DNA of 64,000 nt from Roseibium algicola (GCF_001999245.1 NZ_CP019630.1:3563001-3627000); one strand, 5' to 3'. Shown: positions 35,860-44,825, counted from the first letter of the stretch. Numbers and translations are program-made. The notes: generated from the letters alone by a model not told the origin.

Positions 35860-37560
35860 TCAATCCTTCCAGGGGATCGTCCCGGCCGGAACCCTGCGGG
35901 CCAGTGCATTCATTGTCAGCATGATCAAAATCGTTGCGGCGACGACCACAACCGACATGGCGGCGGCAAGCGTAGTGTAGCCGCCGTCTTCGTAGTTGAA
36001 GATTGTCGTGCCGATGGTCTCGTTGCCGGTGGACCAGAGCAGGGCGGAGACCGTGACCTCGTTGTAAGCGGTCAGGAACACCAGGATTGCACCGGAGGCA
36101 GCCGCGGGAGCTGCGAGCGGGGTGAAGATCCTTGTCATGCGCCGGTAGAACCCGGCGCCAGCCACCCGAGCCGCATCTTCCAATGAACCATCCATTTGCA
36201 GGAAGGCGGCGGCAACCGGTTTCAGGCCCACCGCCAGGAAAACGGAGACATAGGCAATCAGGATGATCCAGAGGGTGCCGTAGAGCGAGATGTTGAAAAG
36301 CGGCAGGGGGCGGATGAACGCCAGGATGAAGGCGATCGACATCACCAGGCCGGGCACGGCAAAGGCGACTTCCGACTGTGTGAGCGCAAGGCTCGCCCAG
36401 GTTCTGTGAGCCGGTTTCCGATGGGCGAGAAAATAGGCCAAGAACAGGCTGATGACAGCAATGACAAGCGCGGCAACCCCGGCAATGAAAGTTGAGTTGG
36501 CGAAGGCCCTGAGTGTGACGGACTGGCGCCAGAGTACCTCGGTGAAGTTTTCGAGTGTCAGGGTTTCCGCAGACAGCGGCAGGCCGTAAGTGCGGACCAG
36601 CGAGGTCGCCAGCAGCGAGGCTGTCGGCAGCAGCAGCACGAAGGCGACGAACAGCCAGAGAGTGGCTTCCACAAAGGGACGCTTGCGGCCAAGGGCGATC
36701 GCCAGAGGGTCTTGCGGCAGACCGATGAGGCTGGTGCGCAGGCGCCGCTGCAGCACACCTTGCAGCAGGATTGCGGCAAGGGCGACAACGGCCAGGATAA
36801 CAGAAATGACCGCCACGTTTGGCAGGACATCCGGACCGAAGCTTGCCAGCCTTCGCCAGACCAGAACGGGCAAGGTGGTGTAGCGCGCCGGTATGCCGAT
36901 CAGGGCATTGATGCCGAAGTTGCCAAGTGCGGCAACGAAGGCGAGCGCAAAACCGGCCAGCAGGGATGGCGCGAGCAACGGCAAGGTGATCCTGCGCAAC
37001 ATCAAGAAGCTTCCGGAGCCGGAAACGCGGGCCGCGTCTGAGAGTTCGCGCGGAAACGACCTCAACGCGGCACGGACAAGCAGGAACACCAGCGGGCTGT
37101 GCTGCAGGGTCAGAAGCAGGACGAGGCCTTCGCGGGAGTAGAGAGGGTGGGTGGAGCCGAGTTCCGGAGCCAGCCCAAGCCAGCGCAACACCGGACTGCC
37201 CGGGCCGAGCGCCTGTATCCAGGCAATTGCCGTTACATGCGGCGGGATCATCATCGGCAGCAGGATCAGGAAGACCAGCAGGCCCTTGGCGCGAATATCG
37301 GTGAGGCCAATCAGCAGTGCGAGCAGGGTGCCGAGCGCGGTTGCTGCCAGTGCCGACAAGAAACTGCTCTCAACGGAATGCCAAAGTGCGCTTCGGACCG
37401 ACCGGCTCTGCACGGCTTCCATCAACGGGCCGAGGTCGAGACCGCCATCACTCGTCAGCCCGGTCTTGAACAAAAGCAGCAGCGGCAGGCCGCAGATCAG
37501 CGTTGCACCAAGCACAAGCGCGAGGAGGGTGGTCTTTTCGGAAAGCTTCGATAGCTGCAC
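35860..37560 (-). CDS. ABC transporter permease, FbpB-like double permease
   Basis: About 566 residues with twelve hydrophobic helices and two EAA-type loops (LSDAARVSGSGSFLMLRRIT and LEDAARVAGAGFYRRMTRIF), as in FbpB-like fused permeases. The start is uncertain. GTG 37560 places helix 1 (TTLLALVLGATLICGLPLLL) about a dozen residues in. The open frame continues upstream to 37782, but that stretch is the palindromic element 37585-37747 and is probably untranslated. The gene follows the binding-protein gene on the same strand by about 250 bp and converges with the ATPase gene. Confidence 0.8.
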   Translation of the reverse strand: MQLSKLSEKTTLLALVLGATLICGLPLLLLFKTGLTSDGGLDLGPLMEAVQSRSVRSALWHSVESSFLSALAATALGTLLALLIGLTDIRAKGLLVFLILLPMMIPPHVTAIAWIQALGPGSPVLRWLGLAPELGSTHPLYSREGLVLLLTLQHSPLVFLLVRAALRSFPRELSDAARVSGSGSFLMLRRITLPLLAPSLLAGFALAFVAALGNFGINALIGIPARYTTLPVLVWRRLASFGPDVLPNVAVISVILAVVALAAILLQGVLQRRLRTSLIGLPQDPLAIALGRKRPFVEATLWLFVAFVLLLPTASLLATSLVRTYGLPLSAETLTLENFTEVLWRQSVTLRAFANSTFIAGVAALVIAVISLFLAYFLAHRKPAHRTWASLALTQSEVAFAVPGLVMSIAFILAFIRPLPLFNISLYGTLWIILIAYVSVFLAVGLKPVAAAFLQMDGSLEDAARVAGAGFYRRMTRIFTPLAAPAAASGAILVFLTAYNEVTVSALLWSTGNETIGTTIFNYEDGGYTTLAAAMSVVVVAATILIMLTMNALARRVPAGTIPWKD

Positions 37561-37584
37561 AGGGATTTGCCGTTGCTTCTCGCA

Positions 37585-37747
37585 GTCATTCCGGACAAGT
37601 GAGGCGTAGCCGAGCGATGATCCGGAATCCAGACATGTTTCGCGCCGGAGACGCGGCCAAATTCCAAATGGAACAGTATTCGCTTTGCTCATGCTGATGT
37701 CTGGATTCCGGAGCAGCATGAGCAAAGCTGCATTTGTCCGGAATGAC
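37585..37747. repeat. Intergenic palindromic element, family B copy 2
   Basis: Perfect outer arms GTCATTCCGGACAA (37585-37598) and TTGTCCGGAATGAC (37734-37747). Inner arms run ATCCGGAATCCAGACAT and ATGTCTGGATTCCGGA. It lies between the binding-protein and permease genes. Confidence 0.88.
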
Positions 37748-37812
37748 GGGGGAACGGAAAAAAGCAGCGAAGCTTCCGCCACGCTGCCCGTTGTCGAAAG
37801 GAGGCGTTGGCC

Positions 37813-38793
37813 TTATCCGCCGAAGATCTCGGAGAATTTCATCTTGTCGGCCTGGTCCTGTTCCAGGGCCTTGGCCGGATCGAAATCCATGAGCTTGATC
37901 TGGTCGCGAGCGGGGAAGCCCTCCGGAGCCGGGACGCCCGGGTGCGCCGGCAAATAGCCCTGGGATGCGGCAAGCTTCTGACCGTCTTCAGAAATCAGGA
38001 AGTCGACAAATGCCTTGGCGGCATCCGGATTCTGGGCAGTGGAGAGGATCGCAACCGGCTCGGTGACGGCGGAAACGCCTTCTTCCGGGAAGACGAACTC
38101 AACCGGTGCGCCTTTTACCTTTTCGCGGATCGGCAGGAAGTCGACGACGAAGCCGTAGAGTTTCTCGCCACCGGCAATCGCCTTGTAGACGCCGCCATTG
38201 CCGCCCTGCGGGTTGGCGCCCTGGTCTGCGAGGCCTTCGTAATAGGCCCAGCCAAGCTCCGGGTTGGAGGTCAGCGCAGTCATGTGGATGGTCGCGGCGC
38301 CGGAGGTCAGCGGCGACGGCATTGCCAGCTTGTCCTTTGCTTCCGGCTTCAGGAGATCCTTATAGGAGGTCGGCTTCATCGGCGCGTTGGTGTTGTACAT
38401 GATGCCGGTGGTGATCAGTTTGGTGGAGAAGTAGCTCTTGTCCTTGTCCATGATCGCCGGATCGTAGGCGGAAACGTCGGCTGCCTCATGCGCCATCAGA
38501 CGACCTTCCTGCTTCAGGCTCTCCATGGTCACCATGTCGGCGATCAGCAGTACGTCCGGCTTCGGCGCGCCGGCTTCGAATTCGGCCAGCAGCTTCGCCA
38601 TGATCTTGGTGGTGCCGTCACGGACCCACTCGACTTCAACGCCCGGATGCGCCGCGGTGAAGGCATCGACGGTTGCCTGGGCGTCGGCGTTCGGCTGGGA
38701 GGTGTAGAGCACGAGCTTGCCGGTAACATCTTCGGCGTAAGCGGAGGCGGATGCCGCGGCCAGGAGGCCGGCTGCGATCAGAAGCTTTTTCAT
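37813..38793 (-). CDS. ABC transporter substrate-binding protein (FbpA-like, SBP family 1)
   Basis: 326 residues with signal peptide MKKLLIAAGLLAAASASAYA. KLVLYTSQPNADAQATVDAF and DVLLIADMVTMESLKQEGRL are typical of the FbpA/2-aminoethylphosphonate-type binding proteins. The start at 38793 follows AAAGGA; an in-frame ATG six codons upstream is less likely. Partner of the permease just downstream and the ATPase on the opposite strand. No convincing paired iron tyrosines could be assigned by eye, so ferric iron is only one possible ligand. Confidence 0.85.
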   Translation of the reverse strand: MKKLLIAAGLLAAASASAYAEDVTGKLVLYTSQPNADAQATVDAFTAAHPGVEVEWVRDGTTKIMAKLLAEFEAGAPKPDVLLIADMVTMESLKQEGRLMAHEAADVSAYDPAIMDKDKSYFSTKLITTGIMYNTNAPMKPTSYKDLLKPEAKDKLAMPSPLTSGAATIHMTALTSNPELGWAYYEGLADQGANPQGGNGGVYKAIAGGEKLYGFVVDFLPIREKVKGAPVEFVFPEEGVSAVTEPVAILSTAQNPDAAKAFVDFLISEDGQKLAASQGYLPAHPGVPAPEGFPARDQIKLMDFDPAKALEQDQADKMKFSEIFGG

Positions 38794-38938
38794 GTGACAG
38801 ATCCTTTGCACAGAGCAGCAAAAGGGTTGCGGATGAAAATCGCCTATCAGCTCTACATGACAGTTTTATTCAGACAGCGAGTATTTTTACGGGTAATTTT
38901 GCCGGCTAAGTTTAGTTTGTTGGAGGCGTTTGCGGCAG

Positions 38939-38963
38939 CCGGCATCTCCTTTGGAGACGCCGG
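38939..38963 (-). terminator. Hairpin after the metallo-beta-lactamase-fold gene
   Basis: On the reverse strand CCGGCGTCTCC and GGAGATGCCGG form an 11-bp stem (one G-U) around AAA, 20 bp past the stop. No T-run follows, so termination is uncertain. Confidence 0.5.
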
Positions 38964-38982
38964 TGCCCCGTTGTTTTCGTGG

Positions 38983-39903
38983 TCAGACGTAACTTACGCA
39001 GGTGCCTTCCGAAACAAGATCCAGTCCCTGCGTCTTGCCGGCAAGCGCAGTCGGCAGGCTGGTGACGGGTTCAAGATAAAGCGCGTAAGTGGAGTGATGG
39101 ATCGGCAGTACCTTGCCAGGCCGGAGCTTATCCACGAAATCGGCGGCATGATTTGCGCCCATGCTGATCTGCCCGAGGGGTCCTGAAGTGCCGACGCCGC
39201 CAAGATGTGGAATGAGCACGTCCGGCGATCCGAAACCCTTGAGCGCGTCGAGGACATTTGGCGTCGGGAAGGTATCGCCGGTCCAATAGACCGACTTTGC
39301 CCAGTCGCCCTGGCGGATCTCCAGCCAGTAGCCATTACCTGGGCCAAGCAGCGAGGCAATCTCCGGGTTTTCCGAGTGTTCGGCAGGTAGTGCGGTCAGC
39401 GAGAGCGTGACGTCACCTCTGGTGATCACGTGAGGTTTCATCCAGTCGGCTACCTGAACCTGCGTGAACCCCTTTGCGGTCAATCGCTCCCGGTCATGTG
39501 AGGGAACGAGGAATGGCATGTCCGGGGCAATTGCGCTTTCCGCCGTCTGGTCGAAATGATCTTCATGCAGGTGGGACAGCAGGACTTGATCCACCCTGGA
39601 AAGATCGACACCGCGAAACGGGGTCAGCCGTTTGTGTGCCACCACGTCGGGTCCCGTGGCGAGATCGAACATCTCGTTGGGATCACCCATGCGGAATGCT
39701 TCCTCACCTTCACCGAAAGCCGGGTCGGTCAGGAGGGTGAGGCCCCCGCATTCGATCAGCATGGTTGCACCGCCGAGCCAGGTGATGTCGAGCCGGGGAG
39801 ATCCTGTTGCGGTTCTTGCGGGAGCGGACGAAACACCGGTCAAGATTGCCGGAGCAGCCAGCGACATGGTGCCGACTGACTTCAGAAAACTGCGCCGTTT
39901 CAT
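38983..39903 (-). CDS. Tat-exported metallo-beta-lactamase-fold hydrolase
   Basis: 306 residues. The twin-arginine signal MKRRSFLKSVGTMSLAAPAI begins at ATG 39903 after AAGAGGT. The metal motif HLHEDHFDQ (HxHxDH) is intact. Further ligands lie in PSHDRERLT, YWTGDTFPTP and LPIHHSTYALYL. The fold class (UlaG-like) includes lactonases and phosphodiesterases; substrate unknown. Export through Tat fits a cofactor-loaded periplasmic enzyme. It is divergent from a LysR gene that probably regulates it. Confidence 0.85.
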   Translation of the reverse strand: MKRRSFLKSVGTMSLAAPAILTGVSSAPARTATGSPRLDITWLGGATMLIECGGLTLLTDPAFGEGEEAFRMGDPNEMFDLATGPDVVAHKRLTPFRGVDLSRVDQVLLSHLHEDHFDQTAESAIAPDMPFLVPSHDRERLTAKGFTQVQVADWMKPHVITRGDVTLSLTALPAEHSENPEIASLLGPGNGYWLEIRQGDWAKSVYWTGDTFPTPNVLDALKGFGSPDVLIPHLGGVGTSGPLGQISMGANHAADFVDKLRPGKVLPIHHSTYALYLEPVTSLPTALAGKTQGLDLVSEGTCVSYV

Positions 39904-39953
39904 GGGAATACCTCTTGGGACCGTTGATGGTGCGTTGTAGGTAGACCGCAGAT

Positions 39954-39986
39954 ATTGTTCGGTGTAGCTGTATAAAAATGAACAAT
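39954..39986. promoter_or_regulatory. Inverted repeat in MBL-fold/LysR divergent promoter
   Basis: ATTGTTC (39954-39960) and GAACAAT (39980-39986), perfect 7-bp arms separated by 19 nt that include a TATAAAAAT word. Suitable as a LysR binding region. Confidence 0.45.
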
Positions 39987-40006
39987 CTGGCTGAAAATGT
40001 CGCGCA

Positions 40007-40846
40007 ATGACAACGTTGGCACATCTGGAAACCTTTGTTGAAGTGGCCGGTCTTGGCAGTTTCGCTGCTGCCGCTCGGCAGCTCGACTTGCCGAGATCGA
40101 CAGTGACCGCTCGTATCAAGGCGCTGGAGGAAGAGCTTGGCGTCGCCCTGTTCCAACGCACGACCAGGCAGGTGCGCCTGACGGTGGAAGGCGAGGCCTA
40201 CCGGGAAAAGGTGCAGCCGGCCTTGCGGGATCTGGAGGAGGCCGGAGAACAGCTGAAATCGGCACAGGCGCCGCAGGGGATGGTGCGTGTGTCCGTCCCG
40301 GTCGACCTGCCGCTGGATGTTCTGGCAGAGGCGATGGCCAGCTTCAACTTACTATATCCGGAGGTCCGGATCGAAGTGCATGTCAGCGATCGACCCGTTG
40401 ATCTGACCGGCGAGCGGTTCGACTTCGCCCTCCGCGGCAACCGGGTTGCATCGGAAAGTGTCATCGTCCGCAAGATCGCCTCCAGTTTCCTTGTTCTTGT
40501 TGCCCGGCCGGAGCTCATGGAAGAGGCGTCGTTCGGCGAGCTGTTGACGTCAGGACGGGTGATCGATCCCGCCGAAGTGCTGGTGGAGGCAGGGCAAGGA
40601 GGAGGCGCCCCTGTTTACAGGACGCGAAACCTGCAGCTTGCGCTGGCCCTGGTGCTGAATGGCGGTGTGGCGGGTATCTTGCCGAAATCGATGTGTGCCG
40701 AATTCCTGGCGGATGGACGGTTGGTCGAGGCTGCGTGTCCGGTCGATCTGCCGGAGCTGCCGCTCTTTGCGGTCCTGCCGTCACGACGGTTCATCCCCAA
40801 GCGCGTTCGCCTGCTGGTGGATCATCTGGCAAGTGCTTTCGGCTGA
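40007..40846 (+). CDS. LysR-family transcriptional regulator
   Basis: 279 residues. Helix-turn-helix region LETFVEVAGLGSFAAAARQL and PRSTVTARIKALEEELGV. The effector domain is shorter than usual but contains FDFALRGNRVASESVIVRKI and GILPKSMCAEFLADGRL. ATG 40007 has no clear ribosome site. Divergent from the Tat-exported hydrolase with a 103-bp spacer, so that gene is the likely target. Confidence 0.85.
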   Translation: MTTLAHLETFVEVAGLGSFAAAARQLDLPRSTVTARIKALEEELGVALFQRTTRQVRLTVEGEAYREKVQPALRDLEEAGEQLKSAQAPQGMVRVSVPVDLPLDVLAEAMASFNLLYPEVRIEVHVSDRPVDLTGERFDFALRGNRVASESVIVRKIASSFLVLVARPELMEEASFGELLTSGRVIDPAEVLVEAGQGGGAPVYRTRNLQLALALVLNGGVAGILPKSMCAEFLADGRLVEAACPVDLPELPLFAVLPSRRFIPKRVRLLVDHLASAFG

Positions 40847-40948
40847 TCGGATTTTACACGGTCTTGCCCCAACCAGACATTGCCGTTGGGCAGCTTGTCG
40901 GCTATCACCGCCCCACCAGACATTAATCGATTTATGAAAGGCATGTTC

Positions 40949-42373
40949 ATGAGCTCAAACGGCGCGGCCGCGGAAATCGGCCTGATCGGTCTCGGTACCA
41001 TGGGTGGCAACCTTGCGCTCAATATTGCCGAACATGGCTTTCAGATCGCGGTGTTCAACCGGACCACGGAGAAGACTGACCAATTCATGGCGAAGGCCGG
41101 GGAACTCGCGCCGAAACTGGTTCCGACCAAGACGCTGGAAGACTTCGTCGCGTCCATCAAGACCCCGCGCGCGGTGATCCTGATGGTTCCGGCCGGTGAA
41201 GCGGTCGATGCACAGATCGAGGCTCTGCGGCCACTGCTCGACGCAGGCGATCTCATCATCGATGCGGGCAATGCCAATTACCACGACACCAACCGCCGCG
41301 CGGCGGAAGCTGCCGAAAAAGGCCCTCGCTTCATGGGGATCGGTGTTTCCGGTGGCGAGGAAGGCGCGCGCTTCGGTCCGTCCATCATGGGCGGTGGTGC
41401 GAAGGACGCCTGGGATCAGGTCGGCCATATTCTGGAAGCGATTTCCGCAAAACACGAAGAAACGCCCTGCGCGGCCTTTCTGGGTGAAGCGGGCGCGGGT
41501 CATCTGGTCAAGACCGTCCACAACGGCATCGAATATGCCGATATGCAGATGATTGCCGAAGTCTACGGCGTCATGCGCGACGGTTTCGGCATGTCGGCTT
41601 CAGAGATCGGGGATGTCTTCGAGAAGTGGAATGGCGGCATCCTGCAGTCCTACCTGATCGAGATTTCCGGCAAGGTTGCCAAGACGGCGGATCCGGACAC
41701 CGGCAAACCGATGCTCGACATCATCCTGGACAAGGCAGGCCAGAAAGGCACTGGCCGCTGGACGGCCATCGAGGCGCTGATGCTGGGCACCCCGGCAAGC
41801 GCCATCGAGGCGGCCGTTGCCGTGCGCAACATGTCCGCGCGGTATGAGGAGCGCAAGGAAGGCGAAGCCGAATTTGGCGCAGCTCCGAGCGGCATGGACC
41901 GCGAGGCCGTGACGATCGATGCGCTGGAAGCAGCTCTCGTTGCCGGCAAGATCATCTGTTATGCGCAAGGCTTCGGTCTGATCCTGGAAGCGGCCAAACA
42001 ATATGGCTGGGCAATGCCCCTGCCGGAAATCGCCAAGATCTGGCGTAACGGCTGCATCATTCGCTCGTCCATGCTGAACGACATGTCGTCCGCACTGTCC
42101 GACGACGCCGAACGCAACCTGATGCTGGCGCCGTTCTTCTCGGCAAAGCTGAAGGAAACCGAAGCGATGCTTCGCCAGGTCGTTGCCCAGTCCGCGCTGC
42201 ATGGTTTGCCGGTACCGGCCCTTTCGGCGGCGCTGTCCTATTTCGACATCATGCGCACCGGCCGCTCAACTGCCAACATGCTTCAGGGCCAGCGCGATTT
42301 CTTCGGCGCCCATGGCTTTGAGCGCACCGACAAGGACGGCGGCGGCTACCACGGCCCCTGGGCGATGGGCTGA
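40949..42373 (+). CDS. gnd: 6-phosphogluconate dehydrogenase, decarboxylating
   Basis: 474 residues, the full length of the long-form enzyme. It oxidises 6-phosphogluconate to ribulose 5-phosphate with NADP+ in the pentose phosphate pathway. NADP motif IGLIGLGTMGGNLALN at the start; substrate motif GIGVSGGEEGARFGPSIMGG; catalytic Lys and Asn in HLVKTVHNGIEYADMQMIAE; GTGRWTAIEAL near the middle. ATG 40949 is chosen because AAAGG lies seven bases upstream; ATGs at 40934 and 40943 are alternatives. No zwf or edd is adjacent. Confidence 0.95.
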   Translation: MSSNGAAAEIGLIGLGTMGGNLALNIAEHGFQIAVFNRTTEKTDQFMAKAGELAPKLVPTKTLEDFVASIKTPRAVILMVPAGEAVDAQIEALRPLLDAGDLIIDAGNANYHDTNRRAAEAAEKGPRFMGIGVSGGEEGARFGPSIMGGGAKDAWDQVGHILEAISAKHEETPCAAFLGEAGAGHLVKTVHNGIEYADMQMIAEVYGVMRDGFGMSASEIGDVFEKWNGGILQSYLIEISGKVAKTADPDTGKPMLDIILDKAGQKGTGRWTAIEALMLGTPASAIEAAVAVRNMSARYEERKEGEAEFGAAPSGMDREAVTIDALEAALVAGKIICYAQGFGLILEAAKQYGWAMPLPEIAKIWRNGCIIRSSMLNDMSSALSDDAERNLMLAPFFSAKLKETEAMLRQVVAQSALHGLPVPALSAALSYFDIMRTGRSTANMLQGQRDFFGAHGFERTDKDGGGYHGPWAMG

Positions 42374-42387
42374 GGCCAAGAAAATCA

Positions 42388-42413
42388 GACGCTCAGGCTT
42401 TCGCCTGGGCGTC
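42388..42413 (+). terminator. Hairpin after gnd
   Basis: GACGCTCAGGC (42388-42398) pairs with GCCTGGGCGTC (42403-42413) around TTTC. It overlaps the start of the palindromic element that follows and has no real T-run. Confidence 0.6.
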
Positions 42414-42459
42414 ATTGCGGCTCGGCGTGTGCCCTGCGAAGCACTTGTCCGCAATGACG
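42410..42459. repeat. Intergenic palindromic element, family B-like copy 3
   Basis: CGTCATTGCGG (42410-42420) and CCGCAATGACG (42449-42459) are perfect 11-bp arms around 28 nt, between the convergent gnd and TIM-barrel genes. The GTCATT word links it to the 35802 and 37585 elements. Confidence 0.75.
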
Positions 42460-42499
42460 GCGCACGGTTTTGCGCCGCCTCGCAGTGCCGTCCTGGTGG

Positions 42500-43318
42500 T
42501 TACTGCGCCAGTCCAAGTGCCGCCATGTTGGCAATTGACGCCGGCAGGCCGGAATGGTCGCGCAGTTCGATGATCAGACGGGGATCACTCTCGAGTTTGG
42601 AAAGTGCGCCGAACACCGAGTGCCAGTTGATGGTGCCCTGCCCAAGCGTCCAGTGGCGGTCGGCGTAGCCATCCGCGTCCTGCAGGTGGATATGGCGCAG
42701 ACGATTGCCGGCGGCCCTGACGAAGTAATCGACCGGCGGGGCGCCAGTCGTGCCATGGGCATAGTGAGCGTGTCCGGTATCGATAGAGACTTTCACCGCC
42801 TGTGAACCGAAGCTCTCGGCAAGCTCTATCCGGGCATAAGGGTCCTTGTCCTCGATGTTCTCGATGACGAGTTCGCAACCGATATCTTCTGCCCGCTTGA
42901 CTGCGTCGCTCATGGTCAGGTGACAGAGCTCTATCTTGCGCTGCCGGGCATTTTCATAATTGTCGAGGTTGTAGTAGTCCCAGGTCGTATAGGGGCTGTG
43001 CACGACCATATGGGTGCCGCCCAGTGCCTCGCAGACTTCCAGTCCTTGCAACAGGCGCTTGCGTACGATCTCGCGGACATCCACGTCCATGCTGTCGACG
43101 GTGAAGCCGAAGAAGGGGCCGTGAATGCCGACACGGCCCTGATGGCCGTCCAGCAGTTTTCGGGCCTTCTCGACAATCGGTTTCCAGTCGCCGTTCAGCA
43201 CTTCTGCCGGCCAGAAGTCCTGAAGTTCCAGATCCCGCGGTTTGTCCAGCATCAGATTGCGATGGGTTTCCAGCGCGTCGACTGTCAGCGCGGCACCAAG
43301 AATTGGGAGATCGGTCAT
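42500..43318 (-). CDS. Sugar phosphate isomerase/epimerase-like TIM-barrel protein
   Basis: 272 residues of the AP-endonuclease-2/xylose-isomerase-like fold. Metal-binding carboxylates and histidines lie in ELVIENIED, VSIDTGHAHYAHG, LRHIHLQDADG and LIIELRDHSG, in the usual order. Function by homology is isomerisation or epimerisation of a sugar acid or similar. It follows ghrA by 85 bp on the same strand as the last gene of a three-gene operon under a divergent LysR. Confidence 0.82.
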   Translation of the reverse strand: MTDLPILGAALTVDALETHRNLMLDKPRDLELQDFWPAEVLNGDWKPIVEKARKLLDGHQGRVGIHGPFFGFTVDSMDVDVREIVRKRLLQGLEVCEALGGTHMVVHSPYTTWDYYNLDNYENARQRKIELCHLTMSDAVKRAEDIGCELVIENIEDKDPYARIELAESFGSQAVKVSIDTGHAHYAHGTTGAPPVDYFVRAAGNRLRHIHLQDADGYADRHWTLGQGTINWHSVFGALSKLESDPRLIIELRDHSGLPASIANMAALGLAQ

Positions 43319-43403
43319 GAAACACCTTTGAAGGAGACGAAACGGTTGTCGCCTGATTAGAGGCTGATCCTTGACACTATTGCGACGGAGAGCGGATCAA
43401 ATT

Positions 43404-44351
43404 TCAGTATCCACGTTCCCGGTCGACGGCTGGGGGAACCGTACCGTCTTCAAAATACCGGCCGATGTTGTCTGCCACGATCCTGGACGCTGTGCTGATG
43501 ATGGTCGGGGCGGATATGTGCGGCAGCACCGTGACCTTGTCATGATCCCACAGCGGACTTGACGGTGGCAGGGGCTCTTCATCGAAGACGTCGAGAACGG
43601 CATGGCCGAGCGGGCCGTTGTCGAGTTTGTTGATGAGAGCGGCAGTGTCGATAATAGGGCCTCGGGCGAAGTTGATGATCGAGGCGCCCTTCTTGCAGGC
43701 GCTCAGCTCGTCCTGGCCGAGCAATCCGCGTGTTTCATCGGTCAGGGGCATCAGCAGGACGATGAAATCCGACTGGCCGAGCACCTCCAGAAGGCCATCG
43801 CGACCATGCCGGCAGGCTATGCCTTCAATTGATTTTTCGTTACGGCTCCAGCCGAGTACGTTGAAGCCGTTGGCTTTCATCCGCAAGGCGGCCACTGCGC
43901 CGAGCTTGCCAAGACCCAGAACACCAACCGTGCGTTCCTGTGGACGTTCGAGTACATGGTCCTGCCAGACCTTCTGCCGCTGCTGGGCAATGTATCGGGG
44001 CATGCCCCTGTGCAGGTAAAGCGTCCAGGCAAGAACCGCTTCCGACATGGTTTCCGCCATTTGCGGATCCGTCAGGCGGACGATTTTCGGACCGTTTGCG
44101 GGAAGCTCACCCATCAGGCGCTCCACCCCGGCCCACAGGCTTTGTACCCAGACCAGATTGGGAAGTGCCGCCACATTGGCGGGGTCGGGATTGGCGACGA
44201 TGGCAACGCGCGCTTCAGATCGTTGGTCTTCCGTCAGGTCTTCGAACAGCTTGACCTCGGCGATGCCGTCGAGAGCTTTCGGCAGTGCTTCGCGCCAGCT
44301 CTGGCGCTCATCAGGGCTTGCAGAGGAAACAAAGGGAACGACGGGCCTCAT
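43404..44351 (-). CDS. D-2-hydroxyacid dehydrogenase, glyoxylate/hydroxypyruvate reductase A-like
   Basis: 315 residues. NAD(P) motif VGVLGLGKLGAVAALRMKA. Catalytic Arg in NFARGPIIDTAAL, Glu in VLDVFDEEPLPP and His in VLPHISAPT, as in GhrA. Reduces glyoxylate or hydroxypyruvate, or an analogous 2-keto acid. Its ATG overlaps the stop of the VOC gene by four bases (ATGA), so translation is coupled. Middle gene of the VOC-ghrA-TIM-barrel operon. Confidence 0.86.
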   Translation of the reverse strand: MRPVVPFVSSASPDERQSWREALPKALDGIAEVKLFEDLTEDQRSEARVAIVANPDPANVAALPNLVWVQSLWAGVERLMGELPANGPKIVRLTDPQMAETMSEAVLAWTLYLHRGMPRYIAQQRQKVWQDHVLERPQERTVGVLGLGKLGAVAALRMKANGFNVLGWSRNEKSIEGIACRHGRDGLLEVLGQSDFIVLLMPLTDETRGLLGQDELSACKKGASIINFARGPIIDTAALINKLDNGPLGHAVLDVFDEEPLPPSSPLWDHDKVTVLPHISAPTIISTASRIVADNIGRYFEDGTVPPAVDRERGY

Positions 44352-44761
44352 GCGGCGAAAACCCCGGCTTCATCGGCAAAGCCCTTGATTTCGATTGGGT
44401 TGCCGGAAGGGTCCTTGAAAAACATGGTGCTCTGCTCGCCGGGTTGGCCCTCGAACCGGACGGTCGGGGCGATGACGAAGGCGAGGTTAGCGTCTGTCAG
44501 TTTTTGCGCAAGCGTCTTCCAGGTCTCCATGTCCAGCACCACGCCCAGGTGCGGCATCGGCACCATGTGATCACCGACCTTGCCGGTGTTGGTCGTCTCG
44601 AAAGGCTTGCCGAGATGGAGGGACACCTGATGGCCGAAGAAGTTGAAGTCGACCCAGGTCTGCGTGCTGCGGCCTTCCTTGCAGCCAAGCAGGCCGCCGT
44701 AGAACGCGCGGGCTTCGTCCAGATCGGTTACGTGATAGGCAAGGTGAAAACAGGGTTGCAT
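44348..44761 (-). CDS. VOC-family (glyoxalase/dioxygenase-fold) protein
   Basis: 137 residues with the paired beta-alpha-beta-beta-beta VOC pattern: FHLAYHVTDLDEARAFYGGL at the start, then VDFNFFGHQVSLHL, and FKDPSGNPIEIKGF at the end. Metal ligands are likely the His near residue 5, His in GHQVSLHL and the late Glu. ATG 44761 is well supported by AAAGGAG. Reaction unknown: VOC proteins include lyases, isomerases and dioxygenases. First gene of the operon, divergent from a LysR gene. Confidence 0.82.
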   Translation of the reverse strand: MQPCFHLAYHVTDLDEARAFYGGLLGCKEGRSTQTWVDFNFFGHQVSLHLGKPFETTNTGKVGDHMVPMPHLGVVLDMETWKTLAQKLTDANLAFVIAPTVRFEGQPGEQSTMFFKDPSGNPIEIKGFADEAGVFAA

Positions 44762-44806
44762 CGCTCGGCTCCTTTGAAAATGGATGTTGAGTAGCAGATC
44801 CGATTC

Positions 44807-44825
44807 AAAACATTTAAGATGTTTT
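44807..44825. promoter_or_regulatory. Inverted repeat in VOC/LysR divergent promoter
   Basis: AAAACAT (44807-44813)/ATGTTTT (44819-44825), perfect arms around TTAAG in the 90-bp spacer. Candidate LysR operator controlling the VOC-ghrA-TIM-barrel operon. Confidence 0.5.
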
